Shown: positions 51,380-60,058 of the stretch, piece after piece
Layout of the letters: every line of letters begins with the position of its first letter
How positions within the stretch are numbered: the stretch's first letter is position 1
Source: Peptoclostridium acidaminophilum DSM 3953
GTDB taxonomy: Bacteria > Bacillota > Clostridia > Peptostreptococcales > Peptostreptococcaceae
NCBI RefSeq assembly: GCF_000597865.1
Contig: NZ_CP007453.1
Coordinates: 248,001-312,000, forward strand
Direction: 5' to 3'
Length of the DNA stretch: 64,000 nt
Made by a program: the position numbers and the translations under genes
The notes under the pieces: generated by a model
What the model saw: the letters and a program-made list of their open reading frames with translations, nothing else
The model's database searches: none
Told to the model about the DNA's origin: nothing

Positions 51380-52728
51380 GAGTGTGTAAAATAAAGTGTG
51401 TATCTTCCTTGGAATTGATATAATCAAACTATCATTCAAGGAGGTATGCACTTTTTATATGGGGATTTTAAGTAAAGATCAAATAAGACAAATGATAAAG
51501 CATTACGGAATCAAGGATGCAAAGGACATCCATGAGGCTCTTAAGGACATGTTTTCAGAAACAATCCAGGAGATGCTTGAGGCTGAACTTGATGAGCACC
51601 TTGGATATTCAAAATATGACTATAAAAACAAGGAAACGACTAATAGCCGAAACGGCAAAAGAAGCAAGAAGATACTATCAGACCTTGGGGAGTTTGAAAT
51701 CGAGGTGCCAAGAGATAGGGACGGTGATTTTGAGCCTGTGGTTGTAAAAAATCATCAAAGAAGCGTATCAGGAATAGAAGACCAAGTAATAGGAATGTAT
51801 GCAAAGGGCATGACAACAAGAGACATAGCAGCTCAGCTAGAAAAGATATACGGGATAGATGCTTCTCCCACACTAATATCAAAGATAACAGATAAGATCC
51901 TTCCACTTGCTCAAGAATGGCAAAATCGGCCGCTAGAGCCGATTTATCCGATTATATTTATGGACGCGATACACTATAAAGTCAGGCAGGATGGCAAGGT
52001 TATCTGCAAGGCCGCATACGCAGTAATAGGAGTCAACATCGAGGGCAAAAAGGATGTACTTGGCCTTTGGATAGGGGAAAACGAGACAGCCAAGTACTGG
52101 CTGCAGGTTCTAAACGACTTGAAAAACAGGGGCGTAAAAGACATCCTTATAGCATCAATAGATGGGCTAAACGGCTTCTCTGATGCGATAAGAGCGGTTT
52201 TTCCAAACACGGACATACAAAGATGCATAGTCCATCAGATAAGAAACTCGCTAAGCTATGTATCATACAAGGACAGAAAAGCCTTCGCAAAAGAGCTCAA
52301 GGAAGTGTACTCGGCCATAAACGAGCAAACAGCCCTAATAGAGCTTGAAAAGCTCGAAGAAAAATGGGGTGAAAAATACTATATAAGCCTAAAATCATGG
52401 AGAAACAACTGGGATGAGCTTTCGGCTTATTTCAAGTATCCTGATGAAATCAGAAAAATAATCTACACGACAAACTCCATGGAGAGCTACAACAGGCAGC
52501 TTAGAAAAGTGACCAAAAGCAAGAGTATATTCCCAAGCGATGATTCTCTATTCAAGAGCCTGTACCTTGCAACGGCTGATATCACCCAGAAATGGTGTAC
52601 AAAACTGCGAGACTGGCACCTGATTCTGGCCCAGTTAAGCATATATTTTGAAGACAGGATTAACCCGTATTTGTAAAAAAAAAGACCATTAAATGTTGGC
52701 ACTCTAGTTATTTTCACCAAATGGAAAA
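51380..52728 (+). mobile_element. IS256-family insertion sequence
   Basis: One transposase gene bracketed by imperfect inverted ends: GTGTGTAAAATAAAGTGTG on the left and, as reverse complement, GGTGAAAATAACTAGAGTG on the right. Ends are placed to within a few bases. I see no convincing 8-bp target duplication. It lies 30 bp past the right end of the TnpB element. Confidence 0.75.
51459..52676 (+). CDS. IS256-family transposase
   Basis: 405 aa Mutator/IS256 DDE transposase. The catalytic triad is visible as FMDAIHYKV (Asp), SIDGLNGF (Asp) and TNSMESYNRQLRK (Glu). The N-terminal SKDQIRQMIKHYGIKDAKDI and NSRNGKRSKKI segments are usual for the family. ATG 51459 lies after AAGGAGG; upstream in-frame codons to 51396 cover the IS end. 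It appears full length and undamaged. Confidence 0.92.
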   Translation: MGILSKDQIRQMIKHYGIKDAKDIHEALKDMFSETIQEMLEAELDEHLGYSKYDYKNKETTNSRNGKRSKKILSDLGEFEIEVPRDRDGDFEPVVVKNHQRSVSGIEDQVIGMYAKGMTTRDIAAQLEKIYGIDASPTLISKITDKILPLAQEWQNRPLEPIYPIIFMDAIHYKVRQDGKVICKAAYAVIGVNIEGKKDVLGLWIGENETAKYWLQVLNDLKNRGVKDILIASIDGLNGFSDAIRAVFPNTDIQRCIVHQIRNSLSYVSYKDRKAFAKELKEVYSAINEQTALIELEKLEEKWGEKYYISLKSWRNNWDELSAYFKYPDEIRKIIYTTNSMESYNRQLRKVTKSKSIFPSDDSLFKSLYLATADITQKWCTKLRDWHLILAQLSIYFEDRINPYL

Positions 52729-52744
52729 ATATTTAATTTAAGTA

Positions 52745-52787
52745 ATAAAAAGCCTGGAAGGCTCATATTTAAAAGCTTTCCAGGCAA
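52745..52787 (-). terminator. Terminator of the HTH/PBP regulator; copy B of the repeated hairpin
   Basis: On the minus strand GTTGCCTGGAAAGC, a loop, then AGCCTTCCAGGCTTTTTAT. Both arms are identical to the dpaL terminator at 6086-6123; only the loop differs. Confidence 0.75.
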
Positions 52788-52877
52788 CCAACCAATAAAA
52801 CAATATATCTTTTTTAAGGAATCATACACATAATTATTGACAGACTCTGATGAAGCGCTTCGGGTTGAAGAACAATA

Positions 52878-53834
52878 TTAAGTCTCCGCAACTATCTTTC
52901 CGAGTTGGCTCAGGTCATATCCACCGATGCCTTCCAACTCAGCTCTGAATTCGGGTGAGCGGACAATCTGCAGTATTGTTTGGAAAGCAGGCAGTTCCCA
53001 ATCCTCTTTTATAATAATCATTTCCAATTTTTCCTTCTGTATGGGGATGAAATCTATGCCTCCGACTTGCTGGGCTGTTTTTTCACTGCCTATGCCGATA
53101 TCGGCTTCGCAGCGGGCTACAGTACTTGCTGCAGCTAAGTGAGATGTGCATTCATGCTCATAGCCCCGTATTGTTTTCCTTTGTATTCCCAGCAGCCTTA
53201 GATTTTCGTCAAGCAGGACACGCGTCCCGCTTCCTTTCTCCCTGTTTACTATTTTTATATCATCTCGTTTGAAGTCCAGCCAGTCCTTTATCCCCTTGGG
53301 ATTTCCTTTCTGCACATAAAACCCCTGAATGCGGCAAGCCAGATGGACTATTGCCGCTGGAATCCCGGGAAGCATTCTGCGAACAAAGGGAGTGTTGTAT
53401 TCACCAGTATCCCCGTCCCATAGATGGGCCGTTGCTAAATGTACATTGCCTTGATATAAAGCGTAGAGGCCGTTATAGCTGCCTGTATAGGAACGCAAGG
53501 CCGGAAAGCCATTGGGATGCATCTCAATATGTCTGGCCAGGATATCCAGAAGTATGTCTTTGCCTGAGATGACCATTACGCCTAAATTTGATGTCATGAT
53601 ATGAGCTTTGGCCTGAGTTTTAATCTGATCTGAGGGTGGATTCTCAAACATATCAGAACGCAAACTGATAGTTTTATTCTTGTATGCGAGGACATCATGA
53701 TAATCTATGCGCAGCCTGTTACCCACACGATAGGCACTGAGTTCGCCTCTTTTGACTAGCTGATAAACTGTATTTTTAGTGATTTTCAAGATGTCAGCAA
53801 CTTCTTGAGGCGTTAATGCTGTATTTTCGCTCAT
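52878..53834 (-). CDS. One-component regulator: HTH domain fused to a periplasmic-binding-type sensor
   Basis: 318 aa. An excisionase/MerR-like winged helix (about residues 6-52, TPQEVADILKITKNTVYQLVKRG) is joined to a COG1910-type PBP domain (about 80-318; GSYNGLYALYQGNVHLATAHLWDGDTGEYN, REKGSGTR, DIGIGSEKTA). Relatives regulate molybdate or tungstate uptake and cofactor genes by sensing oxyanion or a related ligand in the cytoplasm. No signal peptide is present. There is no transporter on either side; instead an IS256 element and a decayed TnpB flank it, so its target genes may have been lost or lie elsewhere. Confidence 0.85.
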   Translation of the reverse strand: MSENTALTPQEVADILKITKNTVYQLVKRGELSAYRVGNRLRIDYHDVLAYKNKTISLRSDMFENPPSDQIKTQAKAHIMTSNLGVMVISGKDILLDILARHIEMHPNGFPALRSYTGSYNGLYALYQGNVHLATAHLWDGDTGEYNTPFVRRMLPGIPAAIVHLACRIQGFYVQKGNPKGIKDWLDFKRDDIKIVNREKGSGTRVLLDENLRLLGIQRKTIRGYEHECTSHLAAASTVARCEADIGIGSEKTAQQVGGIDFIPIQKEKLEMIIIKEDWELPAFQTILQIVRSPEFRAELEGIGGYDLSQLGKIVAET

Positions 53835-53998
53835 TTAATGCTCCTTTTGTTCTTCATAGTATCTATATACCAATATAATTACATTTTGCACAAAAAAGCA
53901 ATACAGATAACCAAAATAAAAACCAGCCGCCACTGCATAACAAGACACAACAATAAGCAACAAAACATGTAAACTACTGGTCGAATCCGTCAGAAACA

Positions 53999-54027
53999 TT
54001 GACACAATATATACAATAATATAGAAT
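53999..54027 (+). promoter_or_regulatory. Promoter upstream of the decayed tnpB
   Basis: TTGACA, 17 bp, TAGAAT. It lies 65 bp before the pseudogene start. The rest of 53835-54092 is AT-rich and holds no gene. Confidence 0.55.
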
Positions 54028-54092
54028 AAATAACATTAAACTACAAAAAAATGACTTCTAAGTGATGTTTCACTACAGGGAGGTGAACTCTG

Positions 54093-55242
54093 ATGCTGAT
54101 TCTCAAAGCATATAAATTTAGAATTTACCCAAATAGATATCAACAAGAGCTAATAGCTAAAACAATGGGTTGCAGCAGATTTGTATTCAACCACTTTTTG
54201 AATGCCTGGAACGATGCGTATAAGCATAGTGGAAAGGGACTTTCATACAATGCTTGTTCTGCACAATTGACTCAGCTGAAAAAGGAACTCACATGGCTAA
54301 GGGAAGTAGACAGCGTTGCTTTGCAATCTTCACTCAAGAATCTTGATGATTCATTCAAAAGATTCTTCAAAAAGCAAAATGACGTGCCGCGATTCAAATC
54401 AAAAAGAAACAAAGAGCAGTCATATACCACAAAAAAGACAAAAGGCAATATTGCTATAATAGACAGCAAAATAAAACTGCCAAAGCTCGGACTTGTCAAG
54501 TTTGCCAAATCCAGGGAAGCTGACGGCAGGATTATAAGTGCCACTGTAAGGCGCAATCCGTCAGGCAAGTACTTTGTGTCTTTGCTTGTTGAAACTGATG
54601 TAAAGGAACTTCCCAAGACCAGTTCATCATGTGGCATGGATGTCACTCGCGAAGACTTTGCCATGTTGTTTGACGGCTCAGCACGTTGGAATTCAAAATT
54701 ATTTAGCACGCTTGAAGACCGGCTTGCAAAAGAGCAGCGAGTGCTATCGAGAAGAAAAGAGCAAGCCTTGAAGAAAAATAAGCTGATGTGCGAAGCGAAA
54801 AACTACCAAAAGCAAATAATCAAGGTAGCAAGAATATCAGAGCGCATAGCCAATATCAGAGCGGACTACCTGCACAAAATCTCTACCGAGATAGTCAAAA
54901 ACCACGAAATCATCGGTATAGAAAATCTGCAGGCAAACAACATGATTAAGAATGGCAGCAGGGCTAAGTCGGTATATGATGCTTCCTGGAGGCAATTTAA
55001 AAGTATGCTTGAATACAAAGCAAAATGGTATGGCAGGAAAGTTGCAACTGCGGCTATTGATTTTGATTCAAGTCCAACAGGCTCTAACTGTTCCTGCAAG
55101 TATAATGAATTTATAATCAATCTGTTGGGAGTCGCTGTGCAGCGAGTGAAAAGCAGCCAATGAGAGTGATGTTAACAAAAGCATAAATCTCAAAAAGGAA
55201 GCCGCAAAGCTTTTAACCGTAGGAACTACGGGGCTAGCCTAA
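54093..55242 (+). pseudogene. Decayed tnpB
   Basis: Reads well against the intact TnpB at 50148 up to about residue 325, then loses frame: the zinc ribbon is reduced to GSNCSCKYN, and the frame stops at 55163. The original C-terminus continues in another frame ([25 protein letters not shown], stop 55240-55242). The first RuvC motif is also altered (CGMDVTREDF for [10 protein letters not shown]), though its Asp remains. The protein is very likely inactive. Confidence 0.8.
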
Positions 55243-55280
55243 TAAAAAACCGCTAGAGCAGCGGTGTTCTTAGGAATCCC
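55213..55280 (+). repeat. Right end of the decayed TnpB element
   Basis: Contains CCGTAGGAACTACGG, then CCGCT-AGAGC-AGCGG and TTCTTAGGAATCCC, the same order as in the right end of the intact element at 51244-51310, but without the last CCACCT hairpin. The scaffold is therefore incomplete. Confidence 0.45.
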
Positions 55281-55336
55281 ATGCTTCATTATCCATAAGG
55301 ATCAAAGCTGAGGAGGTTCAACCGAATATTTTGTTG

Positions 55337-55365
55337 TTGACATTGATAAAAAAATAATGTATATT
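55337..55365 (+). promoter_or_regulatory. Promoter of feoA
   Basis: TTGACA, 17 bp, TATATT. A Fur box lies 10 bp downstream of the -10, so Fur would block transcription when iron is plentiful. Confidence 0.75.
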
Positions 55366-55374
55366 TGTCTTAGG

Positions 55375-55389
55375 TGATAACGATTATCA
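55375..55389. promoter_or_regulatory. Fur box upstream of feoA
   Basis: TGATAA-CGA-TTATCA, arms matching the Fur-box core GATAATGATTATC, located just past the -10 of the promoter at 55337-55365. Confidence 0.75.
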
Positions 55390-55436
55390 GTATCAAGAAT
55401 GGTTGCAGATAAAACAATAGAAAAGGGGAGATGAGT

Positions 55437-55649
55437 ATGTCGCTATTTAGAGCTGAGCCAGGAAATGTAAGACAGGTTAAGAACGTGTCAGGAAGTGAAA
55501 AAGTCAAAAAGTTTTTATTCACACTTGGCTGTTCTGAGGGAGAAGAAATCACACTTGTTTCCGTACTTGCAGGGAATTATATAATCAGTCTAAAGGACTG
55601 CAGATATGCTATTGATAAGAACATGGCCAAGGCCATCGAACTTGTATAA
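55437..55649 (+). CDS. feoA: FeoA ferrous iron transport accessory protein
   Basis: 70 aa SH3-like protein that supports FeoB. Features: a short N-terminus, the VKKFLFTLGCSEGEEITLVS strand-helix typical of FeoA (usually LxxMGL...G), and the closing YAIDKNMAKAIELV. ATG 55437 is preferred; ATG 55431 abuts the ribosome site AAAAGGGGAG. It is first in the iron operon and Fur-controlled. Confidence 0.88.
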   Translation: MSLFRAEPGNVRQVKNVSGSEKVKKFLFTLGCSEGEEITLVSVLAGNYIISLKDCRYAIDKNMAKAIELV

Positions 55650-55665
55650 ATTTCAGTTTGACAAT

Positions 55666-55686
55666 AAAAGCAGCCTAGCTGCTTTT
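55666..55686 (+). terminator. Weak hairpin between feoA and feoB
   Basis: AAAAGCAG/CTGCTTTT with a short loop and only four T; probably reduces rather than stops read-through into feoB. Confidence 0.35.
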
Positions 55687-55701
55687 AAAATTACCTGGCA
55701 T

Positions 55702-55716
55702 TGATAATGATTATCA
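55702..55716. promoter_or_regulatory. Fur box upstream of feoB
   Basis: TGATAATGATTATCA, a near-perfect Fur box about 48 bp before the feoB start. It implies a second, separately controlled promoter. Confidence 0.8.
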
Positions 55717-55763
55717 GTGCGACTAATAAACCAATAAAAAAAGGCGTTTTGGAGGACTAGAGT

Positions 55764-57764
55764 ATGAAGATAGCATTAGCGGGTAATCCTAACTCGGGGA
55801 AAACCACATTATTCAATGCGATTACCGGCAAGGCGGAGTATGTAGGCAACTGGCCCGGGGTAACCGTTGAGAAAAAAGAGGCGAACCTCAAGAGAATGTA
55901 TAAAGCCGTATCAGAAAAAGAAAAAGCATGCGCCGGCAATTGCTGCAAAGGCTGCAACAAGGTAAGGGTTGTGGACCTGCCGGGTGCGTACTCAATAGCG
56001 CCCTTTACAAGCGAAGAAGCGGTTGCAAGAGATTTCATAATAGACGAAAAGCCGGATGTAATCATCAACATAGTTGATGCAAGCAGTCTCGAGAGAAGCC
56101 TGTTTTTCACAACTCAGCTCCTTGAGCTTGACATCCCGGTTGTCATAGCTCTAAACAAACAGGATGTCATAAGAAGGCATGGAAACAAGATCGATGTTGA
56201 GGGTCTGTCTAAGGAGCTCAACTGTGAGATAGTCGAGACTATCGCCAATGAGGGTGAGGGGCTAAAAGAGCTCATAGCCAAAGCGACAGTCGCTGCAAAT
56301 GCGAAGACTCAGCAAGCGCCGGAGTTTCAAGGCAAAGGCTCCCCAGAAGAGGACAAGCTGAGACAGGAATATATAAAAGGCGTAACAAAAGCATATCTTA
56401 CAAGGAGCCGCAGCTCGAGCGAGTTGACGCTCAGTGACAGGATAGACAATGTGGTGGCACACTCGGTATGGGGACTGCCGATTTTCGCCTTTATCATGTG
56501 GGCTGTATACACATTCTCTATCGGGGGGCTTGGAGGATACCTTTCAGGGTATCTAAACGACACGCTGTTTGGAGAAATAGTCCCAAACGCCGCCAACAGC
56601 TTTCTGGAGGGTATAGGGGTTAGCCCCCTCCTTCAGGCGCTAATCGTTGACGGAGCTATCGGAGGCGTCGGTGCTGTCATAGGCTTCCTACCGCTTATAA
56701 TGCTGCTCTTCTTCTGCCTTGCTCTTTTGGATGACAGCGGATATATGGCCAGAGTAGCACTTATAATGGACCGTTACTTCAAGCGCATAGGCCTGTCGGG
56801 CAAATCGATCATACCAATGATAGTGGGCTCGGGTTGCTCAATACCTGGAGTAATGGCGGCAAGAACAATTGAGGATGACAACGAGAGAAGAATGACGGTA
56901 ATGCTCACGCCCTTCGTTCCGTGCGGAGCCAAGCTTCCTGTCATAGCTCTCTTTGCGGCGACATTCTTCCCCGGAGCCACATGGGTGCTGCCGGGAATGT
57001 ATGTGATCGCTGGCTGCATGATTGTCATAGGCGGTCTGCTGCTCAAGAAAATACTAAAGTTTGAAAGTACATCCATATTCATAATAGAGCTTCCGCAATA
57101 CAAGGTTCCAAGCCTCAAGCATGCGTTCAGGCAGATGATGGAGCAGGCAAAGGCATTTATTATAAAAGCCGCAACCATCATACTTGTAATGAATACGCTA
57201 GTGTGGCTTATGCAGACATACAATTTCAGACTTCAGGTTGTTGAGGATCAGGGAGCAAGCATTCTGGCACTTGTAGCCGGAGTGATTTCGCCACTTCTTA
57301 TTCCGCTTGGGTTCATAGGATGGCAATTGGCAGCGGCGACTCTGACAGGTTTTGTAGCCAAAGAAAACGTAGTTGCAACTCTGGCAATAGTTCTGGCTTC
57401 AACTTCAGAAGCTTCCCTGAGCACTCCCGGAGGCCCGCTGTCACAGTTCTTCAATCCTGTTACAGGTGTGGCGTTCCTGGTATTTAACCTCTTCATACCT
57501 CCGTGCTTTGCTGCAATAGGCGCCATGAATGCGGAGCTAGGCGGCCGCAAATGGCTGGGAAGGGCTATAGTGTTCCAGCTGGGAGTGGGATACACTCTGG
57601 CAATGCTCATTACTCAAATCGGAACTTTGCTTGTATATGGGAAGCCTGCAGCAGGCTTTGTCCCGGCAATAGCAATTGCAGCAGCTTTGGTAGCTCTTGT
57701 TTACTACTTGATAAGAAGAAGTGATAACAACGTTGAAAAACTAGAAAAGCTGCCGTCTAATTAG
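55764..57764 (+). CDS. feoB: FeoB ferrous iron transporter
   Basis: 666 aa. The N-terminal G domain has GNPNSGKTTLFN (G1), WPGVTVEKKE (G2), VDLPGAYSI (G3) and NKQD (G4). It is followed by a helical domain and a membrane domain with two Gate repeats (VIGFLPLIMLLFFCLALLDDSGYMAR; VPCGAKLPVIALF). Between G2 and G3 lies a Cys-rich stretch CAGNCCKGCNK, which is unusual and could bind metal. It imports Fe2+ across the cytoplasmic membrane. Its own Fur box lies upstream, and the Cys-rich partner follows after 17 nt. Confidence 0.93.
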   Translation: MKIALAGNPNSGKTTLFNAITGKAEYVGNWPGVTVEKKEANLKRMYKAVSEKEKACAGNCCKGCNKVRVVDLPGAYSIAPFTSEEAVARDFIIDEKPDVIINIVDASSLERSLFFTTQLLELDIPVVIALNKQDVIRRHGNKIDVEGLSKELNCEIVETIANEGEGLKELIAKATVAANAKTQQAPEFQGKGSPEEDKLRQEYIKGVTKAYLTRSRSSSELTLSDRIDNVVAHSVWGLPIFAFIMWAVYTFSIGGLGGYLSGYLNDTLFGEIVPNAANSFLEGIGVSPLLQALIVDGAIGGVGAVIGFLPLIMLLFFCLALLDDSGYMARVALIMDRYFKRIGLSGKSIIPMIVGSGCSIPGVMAARTIEDDNERRMTVMLTPFVPCGAKLPVIALFAATFFPGATWVLPGMYVIAGCMIVIGGLLLKKILKFESTSIFIIELPQYKVPSLKHAFRQMMEQAKAFIIKAATIILVMNTLVWLMQTYNFRLQVVEDQGASILALVAGVISPLLIPLGFIGWQLAAATLTGFVAKENVVATLAIVLASTSEASLSTPGGPLSQFFNPVTGVAFLVFNLFIPPCFAAIGAMNAELGGRKWLGRAIVFQLGVGYTLAMLITQIGTLLVYGKPAAGFVPAIAIAAALVALVYYLIRRSDNNVEKLEKLPSN

Positions 57765-57781
57765 GAAAGGAGCGCTGAAAT

Positions 57782-57931
57782 ATGGCTAACATTATCGTAG
57801 GCGGAATATTTTTCGCAATCGTAGGATATGGTGCATATAAATCTATTAGCAGCATGAAAAACAACACCTGCCCGGGTTGCTCCGGTGGCTGTTCGCACCA
57901 GTGCAAGGGCTGCCAAATAAAGCTCAAGTAG
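57782..57931 (+). CDS. FeoB-associated Cys-rich membrane protein
   Basis: 49 aa: one N-terminal hydrophobic helix (about 3-19) and a Cys-rich tail CPGCSGGCSHQCKGC. This matches the small FeoB-associated Cys-rich proteins that follow feoB in many Firmicutes. GAAAGGAGCG precedes the ATG. It probably works with FeoB at the membrane, by binding iron or an Fe-S cluster, which is inferred. Confidence 0.85.
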   Translation: MANIIVGGIFFAIVGYGAYKSISSMKNNTCPGCSGGCSHQCKGCQIKLK

Positions 57932-57978
57932 ATCAAGCAATGCAAAAATAATGAAATAAAAGCTGTGCTGAAACACGG

Positions 57979-58013
57979 GAGGACTGATTAAGGAAATCAG
58001 CCTCTTTTTTTTT
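57979..58013 (+). terminator. Intrinsic terminator of the feo operon
   Basis: GAGG-A-CTGATT paired with AATCAG-C-CTC, then nine T. Confidence 0.8.
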
Positions 58014-58238
58014 GCGGTTTTTTTTGCATCTATATGCCGAGGATCAATGGGTAACATAACAATATGGGATTTCTGGGTGGAGAAATCGCCTTATACAGGG
58101 TCTGGATATAGGTACACACAGCGCAAGGAATATTTTAAAGCAGTAACTTGCGTCACGGAAAAATATCCCATGGCTTGCTATAATCGCATAAATCATGGAA
58201 GACAAGTTTGAATTTCAAAGAGAAAGAGGTGCATATGA

Positions 58239-59255
58239 ATGGGCTATAGTTTTACAAAGGAAGGCATAGACAAGGTCTTAAAGGAGCTTTCAAGGGACTA
58301 TCTGCTTTACGCCCCAACAAGAACAGTCGGCGGAGGCGCCTTTTCGGACACTGACTCCATAAAATACGGTGAAATAGCCACTGTAGAAGAAATAGTGTTC
58401 GACGAAAAATCCGAATACTCTTTCAAAGAGATACTTCTTCCGCTTTCCGAAACGCTGTTTTTCTTTACTGAGGAGCATGTGAAAGAAGCGGACGGACCCA
58501 AAAAGAGAGCCATTATATTTCTCAGAAGCTGCGACCTGCATGCCGTAAAACGTCTTGACGAGATATATCTGCGCAACGGCTTTGAGGACTACTACTACAA
58601 GCGCATGCGCGACAATGTGAGGTTTGTCCTGATGGGTTGCAAGAGCTCGTTTGAAAACTGCTTCTGCGTTGACATGGGTACAAACAGGATAGATTCCTAT
58701 GACGCCAGCATAGATAAAAAGGGCGGCGATTACGTAATGGACAACCGCTGTGAAGAATGGGAGGAGCTGCTGGCGGGAAGCTCTCAAACTCAGGAAGAGG
58801 TGTCTCCTTCATATGTTACGGAAACAAAGGTGCGCGTTAGCATTCCTGAGGGACTCTCGATAGACGTAGCCAAGGCCAAAATGTGGGACGATTACGATGG
58901 CCGCTGCATTGCATGCGGCAGGTGCAATTTCGTATGTCCAACATGCACGTGCTTCACCATGCAGGACGTTTTCTATACGGACAACGGCAAGGTGGGCGAG
59001 CGAAGAAGGGTAATGGCATCCTGCATGGTGGACGGCTATACAGATGTGGCCGGCGGAGGCTCGTACAGGAAGAAAAACGGCCAGAGGATGCGCTTTAGGG
59101 TGCTCCACAAGGTTTACGACTTCAAGGAGCGCTTCGGATACCACATGTGCACAGGCTGCGGCAGATGCGATGATGCATGCCCTGAGTACATCTCTTTTTC
59201 AGACTGCATAAACAAGCTTGAAGGCGCATTGAGGGAGGGTAGCGGCAATGAGTAA
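58239..59255 (+). CDS. asrA: Anaerobic sulfite reductase subunit A
   Basis: 338 aa Fe-S electron-transfer subunit. Two ferredoxin-type clusters near the C-terminus: CIACGRCNFVCPTCTC and CTGCGRCDDACPEY. The N-terminal half contains FLRSCDLHAVKRLDEIYL and MGCKSSFENCFCVD, typical of AsrA/HydB-like proteins. ATG 58239 lies 9 nt from AGAGGTG. It passes electrons from AsrB to the siroheme subunit AsrC in NADH-dependent reduction of sulfite to sulfide. First gene of asrABC, overlapping asrB by 8 nt. A TATAAT at 58179-58184 has no good -35, so an activator is likely. Confidence 0.93.
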   Translation: MGYSFTKEGIDKVLKELSRDYLLYAPTRTVGGGAFSDTDSIKYGEIATVEEIVFDEKSEYSFKEILLPLSETLFFFTEEHVKEADGPKKRAIIFLRSCDLHAVKRLDEIYLRNGFEDYYYKRMRDNVRFVLMGCKSSFENCFCVDMGTNRIDSYDASIDKKGGDYVMDNRCEEWEELLAGSSQTQEEVSPSYVTETKVRVSIPEGLSIDVAKAKMWDDYDGRCIACGRCNFVCPTCTCFTMQDVFYTDNGKVGERRRVMASCMVDGYTDVAGGGSYRKKNGQRMRFRVLHKVYDFKERFGYHMCTGCGRCDDACPEYISFSDCINKLEGALREGSGNE

Positions 59256-60042
59256 AAACGAGTATATCCCATTCGCTTCGGAGATAACAGAAGTAATAAA
59301 GCATACCGACATCGAATACACATTCAGAATGAAGTACGAGGGGGAAGTAAAACCGGGACAGTTTTTCGAAGTATCAATACCAAAATACGGAGAGGCTCCC
59401 ATTTCAGTAAGCGGCATAGGGGACGGCACTGTCGATCTTACAATACGCAGGGTAGGCAGGGTGACAGACGAAGTATTCGAGCACTACGCGGGAGACAGGC
59501 TCTTCCTGAGGGGTCCTTACGGAAACGGCTTTGACGTCGAGAACTACAGGGACAGGGAACTTGTTGTAATAGCGGGAGGAACTGGCCTGTCGCCTGTGCG
59601 GGGAGTTGTCGAGTATTTTTCGGAGCATCCGGAAGAGGTCAAGGGAATGACGCTTGTGGCCGGCTTCAAGTCTCCAAAGGACATCCTGTTCCTTGAGGAT
59701 TTCGCCAGATGGAAAAAGAGCATGGAGGTAATACTCACGGTGGACTGCTCGGACGGCGACTTTTCATGCCAGATAGGTCTTGTTACAGAGTACATACCAA
59801 AGCTCCCGGTCAAGGACAAAGGCGAGGCGGTGGCGGTAGTAGTCGGCCCTCCGGCAATGATGCATTTTACAACCAAAGGACTGCTAGAGGCGGGCTTCAA
59901 AGAGGAAAACATATGGATATCACATGAGCGCAAGATGTGCTGCGGCATAGGAAAGTGCGGCCACTGCAAGATAGACGACACTTATGTATGCCTTGACGGT
60001 CCGGTTTTCAACTTCACAAAGGGCAGCAGGCTCATCGATTAG
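59248..60042 (+). CDS. asrB: Anaerobic sulfite reductase subunit B
   Basis: 264 aa flavoprotein of the ferredoxin-NADP reductase type, the NADH-oxidising subunit. The FAD-binding barrel is at about 15-100, the NAD-binding part starts at IAGGTGLSPVRGVVEYF, and the [2Fe-2S] ligands are in CCGIGKCGHCKI...VC near the C-terminus. Overlaps asrA by 8 nt (GGCAATGAG). Followed by asrC after 16 bp. Confidence 0.93.
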   Translation: MSKNEYIPFASEITEVIKHTDIEYTFRMKYEGEVKPGQFFEVSIPKYGEAPISVSGIGDGTVDLTIRRVGRVTDEVFEHYAGDRLFLRGPYGNGFDVENYRDRELVVIAGGTGLSPVRGVVEYFSEHPEEVKGMTLVAGFKSPKDILFLEDFARWKKSMEVILTVDCSDGDFSCQIGLVTEYIPKLPVKDKGEAVAVVVGPPAMMHFTTKGLLEAGFKEENIWISHERKMCCGIGKCGHCKIDDTYVCLDGPVFNFTKGSRLID

Positions 60043-60058
60043 GAAGGGAGGCCAGATT

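Noticed and set aside
52878-53834. Phage excisionase
   Set aside because: Only the first 50 residues look like excisionase; the remaining 240 form a periplasmic-binding-type sensor, so it is a regulator. No integrase or att site was seen.
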